Origin: an uncultured Bacteroidales bacterium
Lineage (GTDB): Bacteria; Bacteroidota; Bacteroidia; Bacteroidales; Paludibacteraceae
Assembly (NCBI GenBank): GCA_902765485.1
Contig: CACWZZ010000001.1
Span: forward strand, 124,001 to 188,000
Direction: 5' to 3'
DNA length: 64,000 nt
Part shown: in pieces, positions 1-8,519 of the stretch
How the letters are laid out: each line of letters begins with the position of its first letter
Numbering within the stretch: the first letter of the stretch is position 1
Position numbers and translations under genes: made by a program
Notes under the pieces: model-generated
Told to the model about the DNA's origin: nothing
The model's database searches: none
The model's input: only the letters and a program-made list of their open reading frames with translations

Positions 1-1941
1 TTTTTGTGCCGGAATCCACTTCGTCACACCGCCGATTCTTTCTTCGCCTTCCGGTATGGTTTCGCGGTCGTCGAAGATCACCGCAATGGAATAATCAGTC
101 GCGGACGAATTCACAACGCCGTTGTTGTCGCACACGTAGAATTGTTCGGCATTGTCGCAAATGAACGATTCGTCCGGTACGATCACACGTCCGTGGAAAA
201 GAATGCAAGAATTTCCGTCGTTGAAATACGTGATTTGCGGTTTCAGCGTTTCGCCCAATCCGGCGCGACCATATACCATTGAACGGCAACGGCAATATAC
301 GACGTCCGGAATGTTCGCGTCAAGAATTTCGATCACATATCCTTCGGACGTTTCGAATTGCGCAACAAAATTTTCGGCATTGATCGTGTCAATGACTGAA
401 TGTATGTCGTACACTTCGTCGTCGAACGTCACGCGCGAACCTTTGACGATGTATTTCGTATTTTCCGCCAATGTCGCTTGCAAATTCGCGTCGGCGTGCG
501 TTTCTTCGCCAAACGGGTTGTTTTTCGAAGCGATCCAACCATTCTTGATTCGGCGCGTCAAATTGGCATACACACCATTGTATTGCACTTCATACGGATT
601 GGTGCGGATCACCTTTGACATGATCCGTCCGGACGTTTCTTGCGACGCCGTGTCAATCTTGATCAATCCGTTTTCGACCTTCAAACACCCGTCAATGGAT
701 CGGTTGTCCCAACAACCGGCAACGCCGTCCGATCCGGAATTGCCCGTGCCCAAAATCGGAATGTTCAATGACGGCGGCAATGCGCCCAAATAATGCCATT
801 GATTCAACACGGCGGGCGAATCTTCTTTCGTCGTGAAATCGTATTGTTCCGGATTGTTGAAGATTTGATTTGATGTCAGTTCCGACCAAATGCAATTTGA
901 ATCGAAGTATGTTGCCGGATTGATCGTGATATGTCCGTTTGCATACAACGCCAACAATGCGTCGTAAATGGATTTGATCCCGACACCTTCGACGATCATT
1001 GCGCCGCCGGTTGCCGTTCCGGTGAAATCCAATTCCGTGTCACTTGCAACGTATGTGAACGACGGCGTTTCGTTTTCTCCTTCGCGCGGAATCAGTTTCA
1101 AACGTTTGTTCGTGTAATCCGTGCCGGACGTTTTGTCCACGTAAAACATGCGGCAATCCGACGCGAACAAACATTGGTAGAAATAATCGTTGTGTTCCAA
1201 AATGAAATCAACTTTTCCGAATATCCACCGGTACATGTAACCGGCTTTCGTTTGTGCCGATTTTCCGATTGCGCGCACTTGCAACGGCAAATCGTAAACC
1301 ACGCAATTGCCGATTCGCGCCGTCGCGCTCAAACTATATCCGCCGAACGTCGTTCCGCATGTGTTTTGATTTGCGACGTATGGCGTGCATTTGATCTTCG
1401 CGTAAATGTTCCAACCCGTTGATTGAAGACCGCCAATGCAACCGCGATACATTTTGGAATTCCCTATAAGAATAGGCGAAGAAGCCACGCCGTACACATA
1501 GTTCGCATCGTACGCAGCGCCCGCATAGTCAGCCCGCCCGCAGCCCGCAAAGGCGGCGTGGATATTATTTCCATAAGGTGATACGCCGTAATCAACGTCG
1601 ATCGTCGTTCCGCCGTTTAAGTAAATAAGATTGCGCATTGTGCAATAAATGATTTGCGACGTTCCGCCGCCGTCATAAATTGCCGCGCCCCAATAATCGC
1701 CAATGATTGTGAATGCGTGATTGCCGACGAATGCTTCGTTTCCGTGTCCACGTACGACCGCACCCGTTGGTGTGATATTGGCGGCGCGTTTGACGTTCCA
1801 ACCATGCGAAATCGTGCCAAACGGGTGTTCCGGTGTTCCGTCACCGCCTTTATAATCCGCACCCAAATCCCAATCAACGAATATCGTTTGATTTCCGGCG
1901 GCGTTTCGTGCCATACGCCACCAATTTGCGTTTGTTGCCAT
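1..1941 (-). CDS. putative beta-helix tail spike / receptor-binding protein (partial)
   Basis: The frame is open from ATG at 1941 to the left edge (647 codons, no stop), so the C-terminus is missing. Around residues 27-45 there is a DGTPEHPFGTI segment, a form typical of right-handed beta-helix (pectate-lyase-like) proteins in which repeated coils start after a 'G-DGS/TPxxPF-TI' motif. The following 150 residues are rich in Gly, Asn and Tyr. It is the most distal tail gene, directly after a fibre gene and 3 bases from its stop, so a host-surface-binding role is inferred. No catalytic residues can be assigned. Confidence 0.7.
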   Translation of the reverse strand, partial: MATNANWWRMARNAAGNQTIFVDWDLGADYKGGDGTPEHPFGTISHGWNVKRAANITPTGAVVRGHGNEAFVGNHAFTIIGDYWGAAIYDGGGTSQIIYCTMRNLIYLNGGTTIDVDYGVSPYGNNIHAAFAGCGRADYAGAAYDANYVYGVASSPILIGNSKMYRGCIGGLQSTGWNIYAKIKCTPYVANQNTCGTTFGGYSLSATARIGNCVVYDLPLQVRAIGKSAQTKAGYMYRWIFGKVDFILEHNDYFYQCLFASDCRMFYVDKTSGTDYTNKRLKLIPREGENETPSFTYVASDTELDFTGTATGGAMIVEGVGIKSIYDALLALYANGHITINPATYFDSNCIWSELTSNQIFNNPEQYDFTTKEDSPAVLNQWHYLGALPPSLNIPILGTGNSGSDGVAGCWDNRSIDGCLKVENGLIKIDTASQETSGRIMSKVIRTNPYEVQYNGVYANLTRRIKNGWIASKNNPFGEETHADANLQATLAENTKYIVKGSRVTFDDEVYDIHSVIDTINAENFVAQFETSEGYVIEILDANIPDVVYCRCRSMVYGRAGLGETLKPQITYFNDGNSCILFHGRVIVPDESFICDNAEQFYVCDNNGVVNSSATDYSIAVIFDDRETIPEGEERIGGVTKWIPAQK

Positions 1942-1943
1942 GA

Positions 1944-2894
1944 TTATGAATTATAAATGTATTGAACGTTTATGTCTGCAATTGATCCGGCGGTTGTACG
2001 TCCGATTTGCCATACCAACAATGCGTTGTCCGGTACGGATATTTCGCCCGTCCACGCGCCGTTTGTCAACGTGATCGTCTGCAATGTACCATTGATTGAC
2101 ACTTTCAACGAAGACACGTTGTCGGTGACAATCTTTGTCAGTTTGATTGCGCCTTTTAGATTGCGCATTTGCACTATTTCGCGCGCGTCTTGAAAATCAA
2201 TGGTGAACGCGTGAATGATGTTTTGCATTTGTGCCAACAACGAATTGATTGCACCGACGATCGTTTTGTCGGACGTCTGCAATGTGTTGTCCGTTTTGTC
2301 TTGCTTCGTCGTTGTTGCCGCCGCGATTGCGTCCGCCAATCCGGTGATTTGTTCAACGGAATGCGTGTGTCCTTCGAACGAATATTTTGTCCACGACCAA
2401 CGCCCGTTCAATGTGACGGCATATCCCATGCGACCGGTCAACAAACGAATACGACCGCGCAATGCGGACGACACATTCAATGTGTACGATTCCGTTGTCA
2501 ATGGTGTCACACACGCCACCGGATAAACACCGGCGGGCAATGACATGTCAATCAACGCACCGATGTCGTCAACATAAATGGTGTTGTCAATCTTTCGATT
2601 CGTGGACAACACGAATTCTTCGCCGTTGTACGTGTACAATTCGCCGGTGTCTTCGGTAATGTACACAACTTCGGTTGACGGGTCTTCGATGTCGAACAAT
2701 GCGTCGTAATCTTCAACGGACACGACTTCTTTTGGCACATTCGCGGCAACGCTTTCTATTTGTTGTTCGATCGCGTCCAATGCCGCCGCAATGATTTTGT
2801 TTTGTACGGGGTTTGTTGATATTGGTGACAACGCGTCGTCAATCGTGATCGCGTTTCCATTGATCGCCCCGAATCTCACTTCAATTATGATCAT
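1944..2894 (-). CDS. phage tail fibre / baseplate appendage protein
   Basis: A 316-residue protein. The N-terminal STNPVQNKIIAAALDAIEQ segment is a hallmark of phage fibre proteins, where 'S-NPVQNKV' precedes a short trimerising helix. A second stretch near residues 195-225 (KQDKTDNTLQTSDKTIVGAI) is the common collagen-free fibre linker. The C-terminal third is beta-rich. It overlaps the upstream gene by four bases (ATGA), indicating coupled translation. Specific receptor binding is not deducible; the neighbouring spike may be the tip protein and this one its adaptor. Confidence 0.72.
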   Translation of the reverse strand: MIIIEVRFGAINGNAITIDDALSPISTNPVQNKIIAAALDAIEQQIESVAANVPKEVVSVEDYDALFDIEDPSTEVVYITEDTGELYTYNGEEFVLSTNRKIDNTIYVDDIGALIDMSLPAGVYPVACVTPLTTESYTLNVSSALRGRIRLLTGRMGYAVTLNGRWSWTKYSFEGHTHSVEQITGLADAIAAATTTKQDKTDNTLQTSDKTIVGAINSLLAQMQNIIHAFTIDFQDAREIVQMRNLKGAIKLTKIVTDNVSSLKVSINGTLQTITLTNGAWTGEISVPDNALLVWQIGRTTAGSIADINVQYIYNS

Positions 2895-3244
2895 AACTTC
2901 GTTTCTTGTTTGATTGGTGTTGAAATAATGTTGATTCCGGTTTGGAAGCGACGTATTTGTTCGATGTCACCATTCGTCGGATAAATGTATATGTCAACGT
3001 ACAAATCGCCCGACATGACACGCGTGTCCGCCGATCGGATCACGCCCGTCAATTGCGTTGGCGAAGATACGACCAAATTGCCATATCCGGATTCGTTCAA
3101 CGAAGAAAACTTCGCAATATGATTGGTGTGCGTATAAAAGTACGCAACAATGCGTTGCGCTTCCGACCATGATTGCATGTCATTTTGCGAAAGTTTGATC
3201 AACGACAATGCAAATTCAATGTCTTCGCCTTGATAATGTACCAT
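2891..3244 (-). CDS. small tail-associated protein, unknown
   Basis: A 117-residue, beta-rich, acidic protein. It sits between the tail tube and the fibre genes and overlaps the next gene by four bases. It has no signal peptide, membrane segment or recognisable motif. The sequence resembles small baseplate or fibre-connector proteins of Bacteroidota phages only in position and composition; function is inferred from context. Confidence 0.65.
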   Translation of the reverse strand: MVHYQGEDIEFALSLIKLSQNDMQSWSEAQRIVAYFYTHTNHIAKFSSLNESGYGNLVVSSPTQLTGVIRSADTRVMSGDLYVDIYIYPTNGDIEQIRRFQTGINIISTPIKQETKL

Positions 3245-3315
3245 GTTACGATGTTTTAATTGGTGAAAAAAGTGCGGAACGCGTCATGAGCAATCCACAA
3301 CGCGCCCCGCTTTGA

Positions 3316-3909
3316 TCATTCCGCCGTGCTTGCGCTTGTGCTTGCGCTTGCGCTTGAAGATCCGTCGCGTACTTCAATGCAATCAATGAATTCGGCGATC
3401 GGCTCAAATTCAACTGCCTTCGGGTCTTCTTGTGCATTCCACTTGATTTCGACGTTCCATACAACGCGCGAATCCAAACCTTCTTCGACGGGTGCTTTTG
3501 CCGTGATCGAACAATCCGCGTCCACGTAATGCAAAAGCGTTTCCGTGCGATACGCGATGTTCCATTTGTGACGTGACGCCGCCTTCCAAAAATCGTGATT
3601 GTCTTTGTATGCAGGGTCTTTGACGGACAATACATAATCGGTTGACAATACTTTTTCGGTGTCGTCGCCGTACCCGTCGCCGGTCTTCGGTGTGCCGCCG
3701 TCAAACGAACCAATCGTCTTCGGAATGACGATAATTGATCCGGCTTCGATCGCCGCGCGCCATTGTTCAACGGACAACGGGAAATCAATTTGTGTCCCCT
3801 TCTTTATGAGAATAAGGGAACGAACACGTCCCATTTCGGGCGTGTCGCATGGATCGCATTTATGCACCAATGCGCCAATGCCTTCCGTACATGATTTTTT
3901 GTAGATCAT
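3316..3909 (-). CDS. putative major tail tube protein with Ser-Ala tail
   Basis: A 197-residue protein. The N-terminus has three Cys (residues 7, 18, 21) and the body is beta-rich, as in tail tube proteins. The last 15 residues are low complexity (SSSASASTSASTAE), encoded by short GCTTGC-like repeats at 3322-3357. Similar Ser-rich tails end the capsid (5463-6695) and portal (10640-12538). It lies after the connector genes, where tail tube genes normally sit. A longer open frame at 3246-3788 overlaps out of frame but has a Lys/Arg-rich, non-protein-like composition. Confidence 0.62.
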   Translation of the reverse strand: MIYKKSCTEGIGALVHKCDPCDTPEMGRVRSLILIKKGTQIDFPLSVEQWRAAIEAGSIIVIPKTIGSFDGGTPKTGDGYGDDTEKVLSTDYVLSVKDPAYKDNHDFWKAASRHKWNIAYRTETLLHYVDADCSITAKAPVEEGLDSRVVWNVEIKWNAQEDPKAVEFEPIAEFIDCIEVRDGSSSASASTSASTAE

Positions 3910-3921
3910 ATTTGTGAATAT

Positions 3922-4449
3922 TTAGTGACACGGACTTTGAACCCGCGTCAATTTGTAATTGATTTTGAATAAGAAAATATCCGGTTCAATCGGGAACGGC
4001 AAACCGGCATATTCCGATTGCCAAACTTCGATTCGATTGAAATTCGTTGTTGTGACTTCCGTTTGCACGGATTTGTCACGCATTGCAACGTCTTCAATCG
4101 CACGCACGCAAATACGTTCAAGACGCATGAAATCAATTGCCGAACGTTTGCCATAAACCACCAACGACATGTCGTACACAACGGCACGTTGCGGATCGTT
4201 TCCGAATCCTTTTGACATGATCGTCGTATATGACTTTTGTTTCAACCGGTGATATGACGTGATGTCGCGTATGTCGTCGTGTAAAACGTCCGTACATTCG
4301 CCGTCCGGCATGATTATGACCGGCACGACAACGTCCATGTAATCACCTTCGCGTCGCACAACCGGTTCGGCAACGCCAAACAATGTCACGTTGTCCAATC
4401 CGGCTTCGTTGCCGATCTTTGCATTGATTATTGATACAATTTCGTTCAT
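3922..4449 (-). CDS. putative tail terminator / completion protein
   Basis: A 175-residue protein without signal or membrane segments. Its position between a gp10/virion-morphogenesis-like protein and the tube protein is that of tail terminators. It overlaps the upstream gene by four bases (ATGA). The mixed alpha/beta pattern with a Tyr/Lys-rich C-terminus fits, but no diagnostic motif was found. The assignment rests mainly on gene order. Confidence 0.5.
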   Translation of the reverse strand: MNEIVSIINAKIGNEAGLDNVTLFGVAEPVVRREGDYMDVVVPVIIMPDGECTDVLHDDIRDITSYHRLKQKSYTTIMSKGFGNDPQRAVVYDMSLVVYGKRSAIDFMRLERICVRAIEDVAMRDKSVQTEVTTTNFNRIEVWQSEYAGLPFPIEPDIFLFKINYKLTRVQSPCH

Positions 4450-4904
4450 AATTGCCCGAAAACTTCTTTGATGTAATTGCGCCCGATTTCTTCAACGATC
4501 AATCGTTCGGATTCAGTCGGCGAAAAGATCGCACGTGATCCATACGCGGGTCGTTTCTCCTGCCATTTGGCGCGTTGGAATAATTCCGGTGTTGCGTACC
4601 CAATTGCCGTGCCTTTTGCGATCGGAAACAAGACCATGCCTTGTTCCATTGAACGTGTCAACGACAACACGACTTTGTCACCTTCTTTGCGCCCGTATTT
4701 GGGACGTACCTTCGAAAAATAATACGTGGAATATTTCCCGATTGGTCGTCCGTCGGACGCAAGACCTTCGGTGTGTATGCGCTTGCGCATGAGTGCCAAC
4801 AACGTTGACGCCTGCAAACGTGTCATGCGGTCAATGTCCAAATCCGACATTGCTTTGTCAATCTTGTTGACAACCACGTCCATGTTTGTTTCAATGCGCA
4901 ACAT
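4446..4904 (-). CDS. phage virion morphogenesis (head-tail connector) protein
   Basis: A 152-residue basic protein. An N-terminal helix is followed by LMRKRIHTEG and a later YATPELFQRAKW segment. Proteins with 'RIxxEG..SDG.PIG.YS' belong to the gpG/virion-morphogenesis type connectors that join head and tail; the segment here reads HTEGLASDGRPIGKYST. The gene is tightly packed between an adaptor and a putative tail terminator. Confidence 0.62.
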   Translation of the reverse strand: MLRIETNMDVVVNKIDKAMSDLDIDRMTRLQASTLLALMRKRIHTEGLASDGRPIGKYSTYYFSKVRPKYGRKEGDKVVLSLTRSMEQGMVLFPIAKGTAIGYATPELFQRAKWQEKRPAYGSRAIFSPTESERLIVEEIGRNYIKEVFGQL

Positions 4905-4910
4905 ACTTTG

Positions 4911-5438
4911 TCAAATGATTGGTTCACGAAATACCATGATGTCGTTGATCTCCGGTTGATCGGCGCATGTGAAACACGCGGACGCATGAACGTCTATTCC
5001 ATGCACGGCAACTTCAAGTTCACGTGTGAATTGGACATGGAATTCGTCACGCATTTCGCGCGCCTTCGTATGGTCAATCGTCGTATATGTGTTCATGCGG
5101 CTTGATGTCGCACGGGCGTTCATGATCTCTTCGCCGATCAAATACCATAATGCCGTTGCCAACAAATCTTTGTGTTCGCAAATAAGGCATTCGCATTTGT
5201 CACGATCCGAAATCTTGTGCGCTTCGTTGACTTCGCGAATGAAAAACGTGCGGAATTTCAAAATGGCGCGTTTCTCAATCTCCTTCCACAAATCCGACAC
5301 CCCTTGTTCGCCGTCAACCAATTTGGCGACGGACGCTTCGGAAATGTCGGGCAATGCGTCGGCGTACAATCCGGATTGGACTTCCCCCGACACATTGGAC
5401 GACAAACCAATAAATCCAACTAAACAATCAAACGTCAT
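4911..5438 (-). CDS. head-tail adaptor-like protein, Cys-rich
   Basis: A 175-residue protein immediately downstream of the capsid gene. It has clustered Cys (CECLIC near residue 83 and CFTC near residue 155) that could bind a metal. The helical middle (WKEIEKRAILKFRTFF) suits a head-completion adaptor. No enzymatic motif is visible. The role is inferred from its place between capsid and connector genes. Confidence 0.55.
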   Translation of the reverse strand: MTFDCLVGFIGLSSNVSGEVQSGLYADALPDISEASVAKLVDGEQGVSDLWKEIEKRAILKFRTFFIREVNEAHKISDRDKCECLICEHKDLLATALWYLIGEEIMNARATSSRMNTYTTIDHTKAREMRDEFHVQFTRELEVAVHGIDVHASACFTCADQPEINDIMVFREPII

Positions 5439-5462
5439 GTTTGTTCGTTTTTATACGTTCGT

Positions 5463-6695
5463 TTATGCCTGCGATTCGGACGCGCTTTCGCTTTCGCTTG
5501 CGCTTGATTCACTTGCGGGTGCAACGGATTCGCTTGAAGGCGTCGGCGCGGGTTCGGTGTGGAACACGGCGTCAGCGGTCGGACGTACGGCGGTTGCGCC
5601 GTCGTCGGCTTTTGCGATGTAATGGAATGCACCATTGACACCACGCAACGGATCACCAACGGCATACATATCATTGGGCGCAACGAATAATCCGTAATGC
5701 AGACCAACAAGAAGTACCCAACCACGATCGGCAACCTTCTTTCCGTTGTCGTCGTAAACCGGACAATCTTTGTATTTCAATTGGCAATCGAACATGAGTT
5801 GCGACAATTCGCCGTTTGCAAGTTGTACCGGCATTGGAAGCGTGAAGAAGGCACTTCCGCCGCGTTCGCCTGCATAATCACCAACGTTTTTGTTCCACGG
5901 AACGAAGCCGATTGAACCTTTGCCGAATACGCCGAAATGGTTTGCACCCCATTTGGTTGCGGTCTTCGGATCAACGTATGTATTCAGTCCCATTGCACCG
6001 ATACCGGCGGCGTCGAATCCATTTTTGAAACGATTGTACAAATCAAATTGACGTACAACACCCGAACCACACACAAGAAGATCGCCCGCAACTTCGTTGG
6101 CTTCCGCGTCTGCAAGAAGTTTCACAACGCCGTCATTCATACTTGCGGTCGTGCCGAAGGTGATTTCATGTGCGTTCGCGTCGCCGTATGCAGCGTTCAC
6201 GCCCCATTTGGACGCCATTGCGGACACCAAATTCGCGTCGATCTTTTGAACAAGTCCGTTCACCTTCGTCAATAACGTTTGGTACAATCCAACCATAAGC
6301 GGGGTTTGAAGTGTATTGACGCCATTGATTTGTGCGGCGGCGGTCTTTGCGGCTTCTGCTTCGTACGTACGCATTTGATCGTCGGTGATCAATATGCCGA
6401 TTTTGGAATACATGCCGTGTCCGATCTCGCACGTCTGCCATTCGGCGGTGACGCTTGTTTCGCAATCGTCGCGATCGGAAACGTCGTCTTCCGTTCCGCG
6501 ATTCATGTATCGTACTTTGATTTGTTGGTCTTGCCCTTTCAGCAATTCCGACATGTTGACAACTTGTGTCGTTGCGTTGTTCTCTAACAACATTTTGAGG
6601 AATCCAACGGGCGACACCTTCATTTGCGGATCATTCAAACCCGCGATCATGGCGATGTTTACATACAACGCCGTAATTAAACCAATAAGTTTCAT
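5463..6695 (-). CDS. major capsid protein
   Basis: A 410-residue protein directly after a scaffold-like gene and before the connectors, the standard place of the capsid gene. The long body (residues 20-380) mixes helix and strand and has Gly-rich loops (GIGAMGLNTYVDPKT; GERGGSAFFTLPMPVQ). The fold family is probably HK97-like, but that is an inference. The last 30 residues are a Ser/Glu/Ala tail (ASESSASESESASESQA), probably disordered and surface exposed. The alternative start at residue 15 (MIAGLNDP) is possible, because residues 1-14 look like a short hydrophobic leader. Confidence 0.8.
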   Translation of the reverse strand: MKLIGLITALYVNIAMIAGLNDPQMKVSPVGFLKMLLENNATTQVVNMSELLKGQDQQIKVRYMNRGTEDDVSDRDDCETSVTAEWQTCEIGHGMYSKIGILITDDQMRTYEAEAAKTAAAQINGVNTLQTPLMVGLYQTLLTKVNGLVQKIDANLVSAMASKWGVNAAYGDANAHEITFGTTASMNDGVVKLLADAEANEVAGDLLVCGSGVVRQFDLYNRFKNGFDAAGIGAMGLNTYVDPKTATKWGANHFGVFGKGSIGFVPWNKNVGDYAGERGGSAFFTLPMPVQLANGELSQLMFDCQLKYKDCPVYDDNGKKVADRGWVLLVGLHYGLFVAPNDMYAVGDPLRGVNGAFHYIAKADDGATAVRPTADAVFHTEPAPTPSSESVAPASESSASESESASESQA

Positions 6696-6729
6696 TGTTG
6701 ATTACTTGTTTTTGATTAAACATTCAGTT

Positions 6730-7647
6730 TTACGCATTGCCACTTCCGCCACCGCCGGTCAAATCTTGCATTGCTTGTGCAATTGCGCTTGTGACTTTCG
6801 ACGTGTCAACTTGTTGTTGACCGCCCGCCGGTTGTTGCACGGGAATGGTAATGTTTGGACGTTGTTGCGGCGCGGGTTGCGGTGCGGTGACACGAAGCAA
6901 TTTTGCGTCCGCCAATGCTTTGTCGGCAAATCCGGCGAATGTGTACGGCTTGTTGTTTGCGTCCAACAAATCCAAATCGGTTGCGTTGGCGTTTTTCAAC
7001 TGCAATTTGCCGTCCTTGATCACAACAACACCGCCCGCCGTTGCCAATGCTTTGTCAAGAATTGCACGGGCAATCGTAACGTTGGTCGTTGCGTCCAATT
7101 GGTCGTTCGCGTAATTTTTGCCGGATAATTCGAAATCAATGAGTGATTGACGCATGGCGGCTTCGTGATCCGACTTCAACTTCGCAATTTCGGCGTCTTT
7201 CGCCGTCTGCAATGATGTCAGTTGGTTTTGAAGTTTCGTCAATTCGCCATTCAATCGTTTGACTTCGGTGTCCTTCGTCACGTCGCCCGACGCTTGTTTG
7301 GCTTCCAATTCCGCGATCTTCGCTTGAATCTTCGCCGAAAGAATGTCCATACGTTTGTACGTCGAACGTTCGGATTCGAATTCAGTTGTTGCGCCGTACG
7401 TTTCCGCAAGCGGGTTCAACTTCGCGTCGATTGCGTTTAATACCAATGCGTCGTAATGCTTTTTGACGTCGGTGTTGTTTTTCGCGCCTTCAAGTGACAT
7501 AAGACCGGTGTTGATCGGGACGGCGACTTTGTCGTCGAATTCGATTTGTGCCAATTGCGGGTTCGCTTGAATGAACGCAACAAATGTTGGGTCGTTTTGC
7601 AGTCCTAATTTGGACGCCGTTGTGTTGAGAAAATCTCCTAATTTCAT
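6730..7647 (-). CDS. capsid scaffold / head assembly protein
   Basis: A 305-residue protein upstream of the capsid gene. Residues 95-170 form a long heptad-type coiled coil rich in Lys, Glu, Gln and Ala (QAKIAELEAKQ, ELTKLQNQLTSLQTAKDAEI), followed by a Pro/Gln-rich segment and a Gly-rich C-terminus. This matches phage scaffolding proteins (DUF4355/gp6-like). No Ser-His protease motif is visible, so a separate prohead protease was not found. Confidence 0.7.
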   Translation of the reverse strand: MKLGDFLNTTASKLGLQNDPTFVAFIQANPQLAQIEFDDKVAVPINTGLMSLEGAKNNTDVKKHYDALVLNAIDAKLNPLAETYGATTEFESERSTYKRMDILSAKIQAKIAELEAKQASGDVTKDTEVKRLNGELTKLQNQLTSLQTAKDAEIAKLKSDHEAAMRQSLIDFELSGKNYANDQLDATTNVTIARAILDKALATAGGVVVIKDGKLQLKNANATDLDLLDANNKPYTFAGFADKALADAKLLRVTAPQPAPQQRPNITIPVQQPAGGQQQVDTSKVTSAIAQAMQDLTGGGGSGNA

Positions 7648-7661
7648 AATGATTTATGTTT

Positions 7662-8123
7662 TTAATTGTTTTTTGCCCTTCGACCGCCACGCGACTTCGG
7701 TTTCTCCGGTGCGGCTTCTTCGGATTTCTCCGGATCGCCCGCCGCCGGTTCGTGATTCTCCGGTGCGTGATCGGCGTGTGACGTTTTGATTTCTTCGATC
7801 TCTGCTTCCAATCGCGCGATTTCCGCGTCCTTCTTTGCGGCTTCTTCGCGCAACGATTGGTTTTCGCGTTTCAGTTTGTCGCGATCATTGCGCAATTCCG
7901 CCAATGTGTTTTGCGCTTTTGCACGCGCGATTTCCGCGTTTTTCTCTGCGATCTTCTTGCGTTCTGCTTTCTCCACTTCGGGAAACGCTGCAAAAATTTC
8001 GGCTTCCGTTGGTGTTTCAATCTTCGCACCCTGCGAAAGATAAAATGCGCGGTTTCCTTCCGGTAATACGACCGGACGCCCGCCGTCTTTCGGTGTTACT
8101 TTGATAAATGCTTTCGTGTTCAT
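7662..8123 (-). CDS. coiled-coil phage head-region protein
   Basis: A 153-residue protein, first gene of the second late transcription unit. ATG at 8123 is chosen because the in-frame upstream extension (to 8243) merely translates the promoter. Residues 60-120 form a charged coiled coil; the C-terminus is a Glu/Pro/Ala-rich tail ending in Arg/Lys (RGGRRAKNN). The N-terminal 40 residues (KVTPKDGGRPVVLPEGN) look globular. It may be a head decoration or scaffold accessory protein. Confidence 0.62.
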   Translation of the reverse strand: MNTKAFIKVTPKDGGRPVVLPEGNRAFYLSQGAKIETPTEAEIFAAFPEVEKAERKKIAEKNAEIARAKAQNTLAELRNDRDKLKRENQSLREEAAKKDAEIARLEAEIEEIKTSHADHAPENHEPAAGDPEKSEEAAPEKPKSRGGRRAKNN

Positions 8124-8149
8124 AACTATATGGTTTTGATAAAACGTCG

Positions 8150-8181
8150 CAAAATTAGTAATCATTTTGTATATAAACAAA
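8150..8181 (-). promoter_or_regulatory. Bacteroidota promoter for capsid/tail unit
   Basis: On the minus strand the boxes are TTTG (8181-8178), exactly 20 bases, then TAATTTTG (8157-8150). This fits the Bacteroidota consensus TTTG/TAnnTTTG. It lies 27 bases upstream of the ATG at 8123. Together with the upstream AT-rich arm it is almost identical to the promoter at 23551-23582. Confidence 0.85.
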
Positions 8182-8208
8182 TTTTCTTGATTATTTTTTT
8201 CAAGATTT

Positions 8209-8240
8209 TTTGTTTTCGTACCGGAAATGTAGTAATTTTG
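8209..8240 (+). promoter_or_regulatory. Bacteroidota promoter for the inserted gene
   Basis: TTTG (8209-8212), 20 bases, TAATTTTG (8233-8240), an exact consensus match. It is divergent from the capsid-unit promoter, with the two -33 boxes 27 bases apart. It drives the single plus-strand gene at 8259. Confidence 0.85.
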
Positions 8241-8258
8241 CACAAAATTTCTTCATGT

Positions 8259-8519
8259 ATGAATATTGATCCAAAAAAATTGCACGGACGCGACTTGTTT
8301 ATTTATTACACACAAGATTGTCCGGACGAAAATTTGATGTCCATTGTTCGCATGTTGCCGATCGCGCTTCCGAATGACGAAGACGTGTTCGCGGTGTTGG
8401 AACGTGTTGCCAATGGCGAAATGATTGACGTTTGCTATCCGTCCGAAGGTAACGTCCCAACCGGTGTTGAAAAGATCGGCGAAATTTCGGACGGCTTCTT
8501 GTATTTTACAAAGAATTGA
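8259..8519 (+). CDS. small moron-type gene, unknown function
   Basis: An 86-residue acidic protein starting at ATG 8259, 19 bases after a perfect promoter. It is the only plus-strand gene inside the leftward late region, and its 3' end overlaps the minor head gene tail-to-tail by 14 bases (8506-8519). Independent promoter plus opposite orientation is the classic signature of a moron, a gene expressed from the silent prophage. The sequence has no signal peptide, membrane segment or known motif; Asp/Glu are frequent, as in several DNA-mimic or anti-defence proteins, but that is only a suggestion. Confidence 0.72.
   Translation: MNIDPKKLHGRDLFIYYTQDCPDENLMSIVRMLPIALPNDEDVFAVLERVANGEMIDVCYPSEGNVPTGVEKIGEISDGFLYFTKN

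Noticed and set aside
3246-3788. 180-residue minus frame overlapping the tail tube gene
   Set aside because: Arg/Lys/Pro-rich without domain pattern; the 3316-3909 frame has normal composition and fits packing with the connector gene.
8130-8258. N-terminal extension of the moron gene
   Set aside because: It translates the promoter region; ATG 8259 follows the predicted start point.
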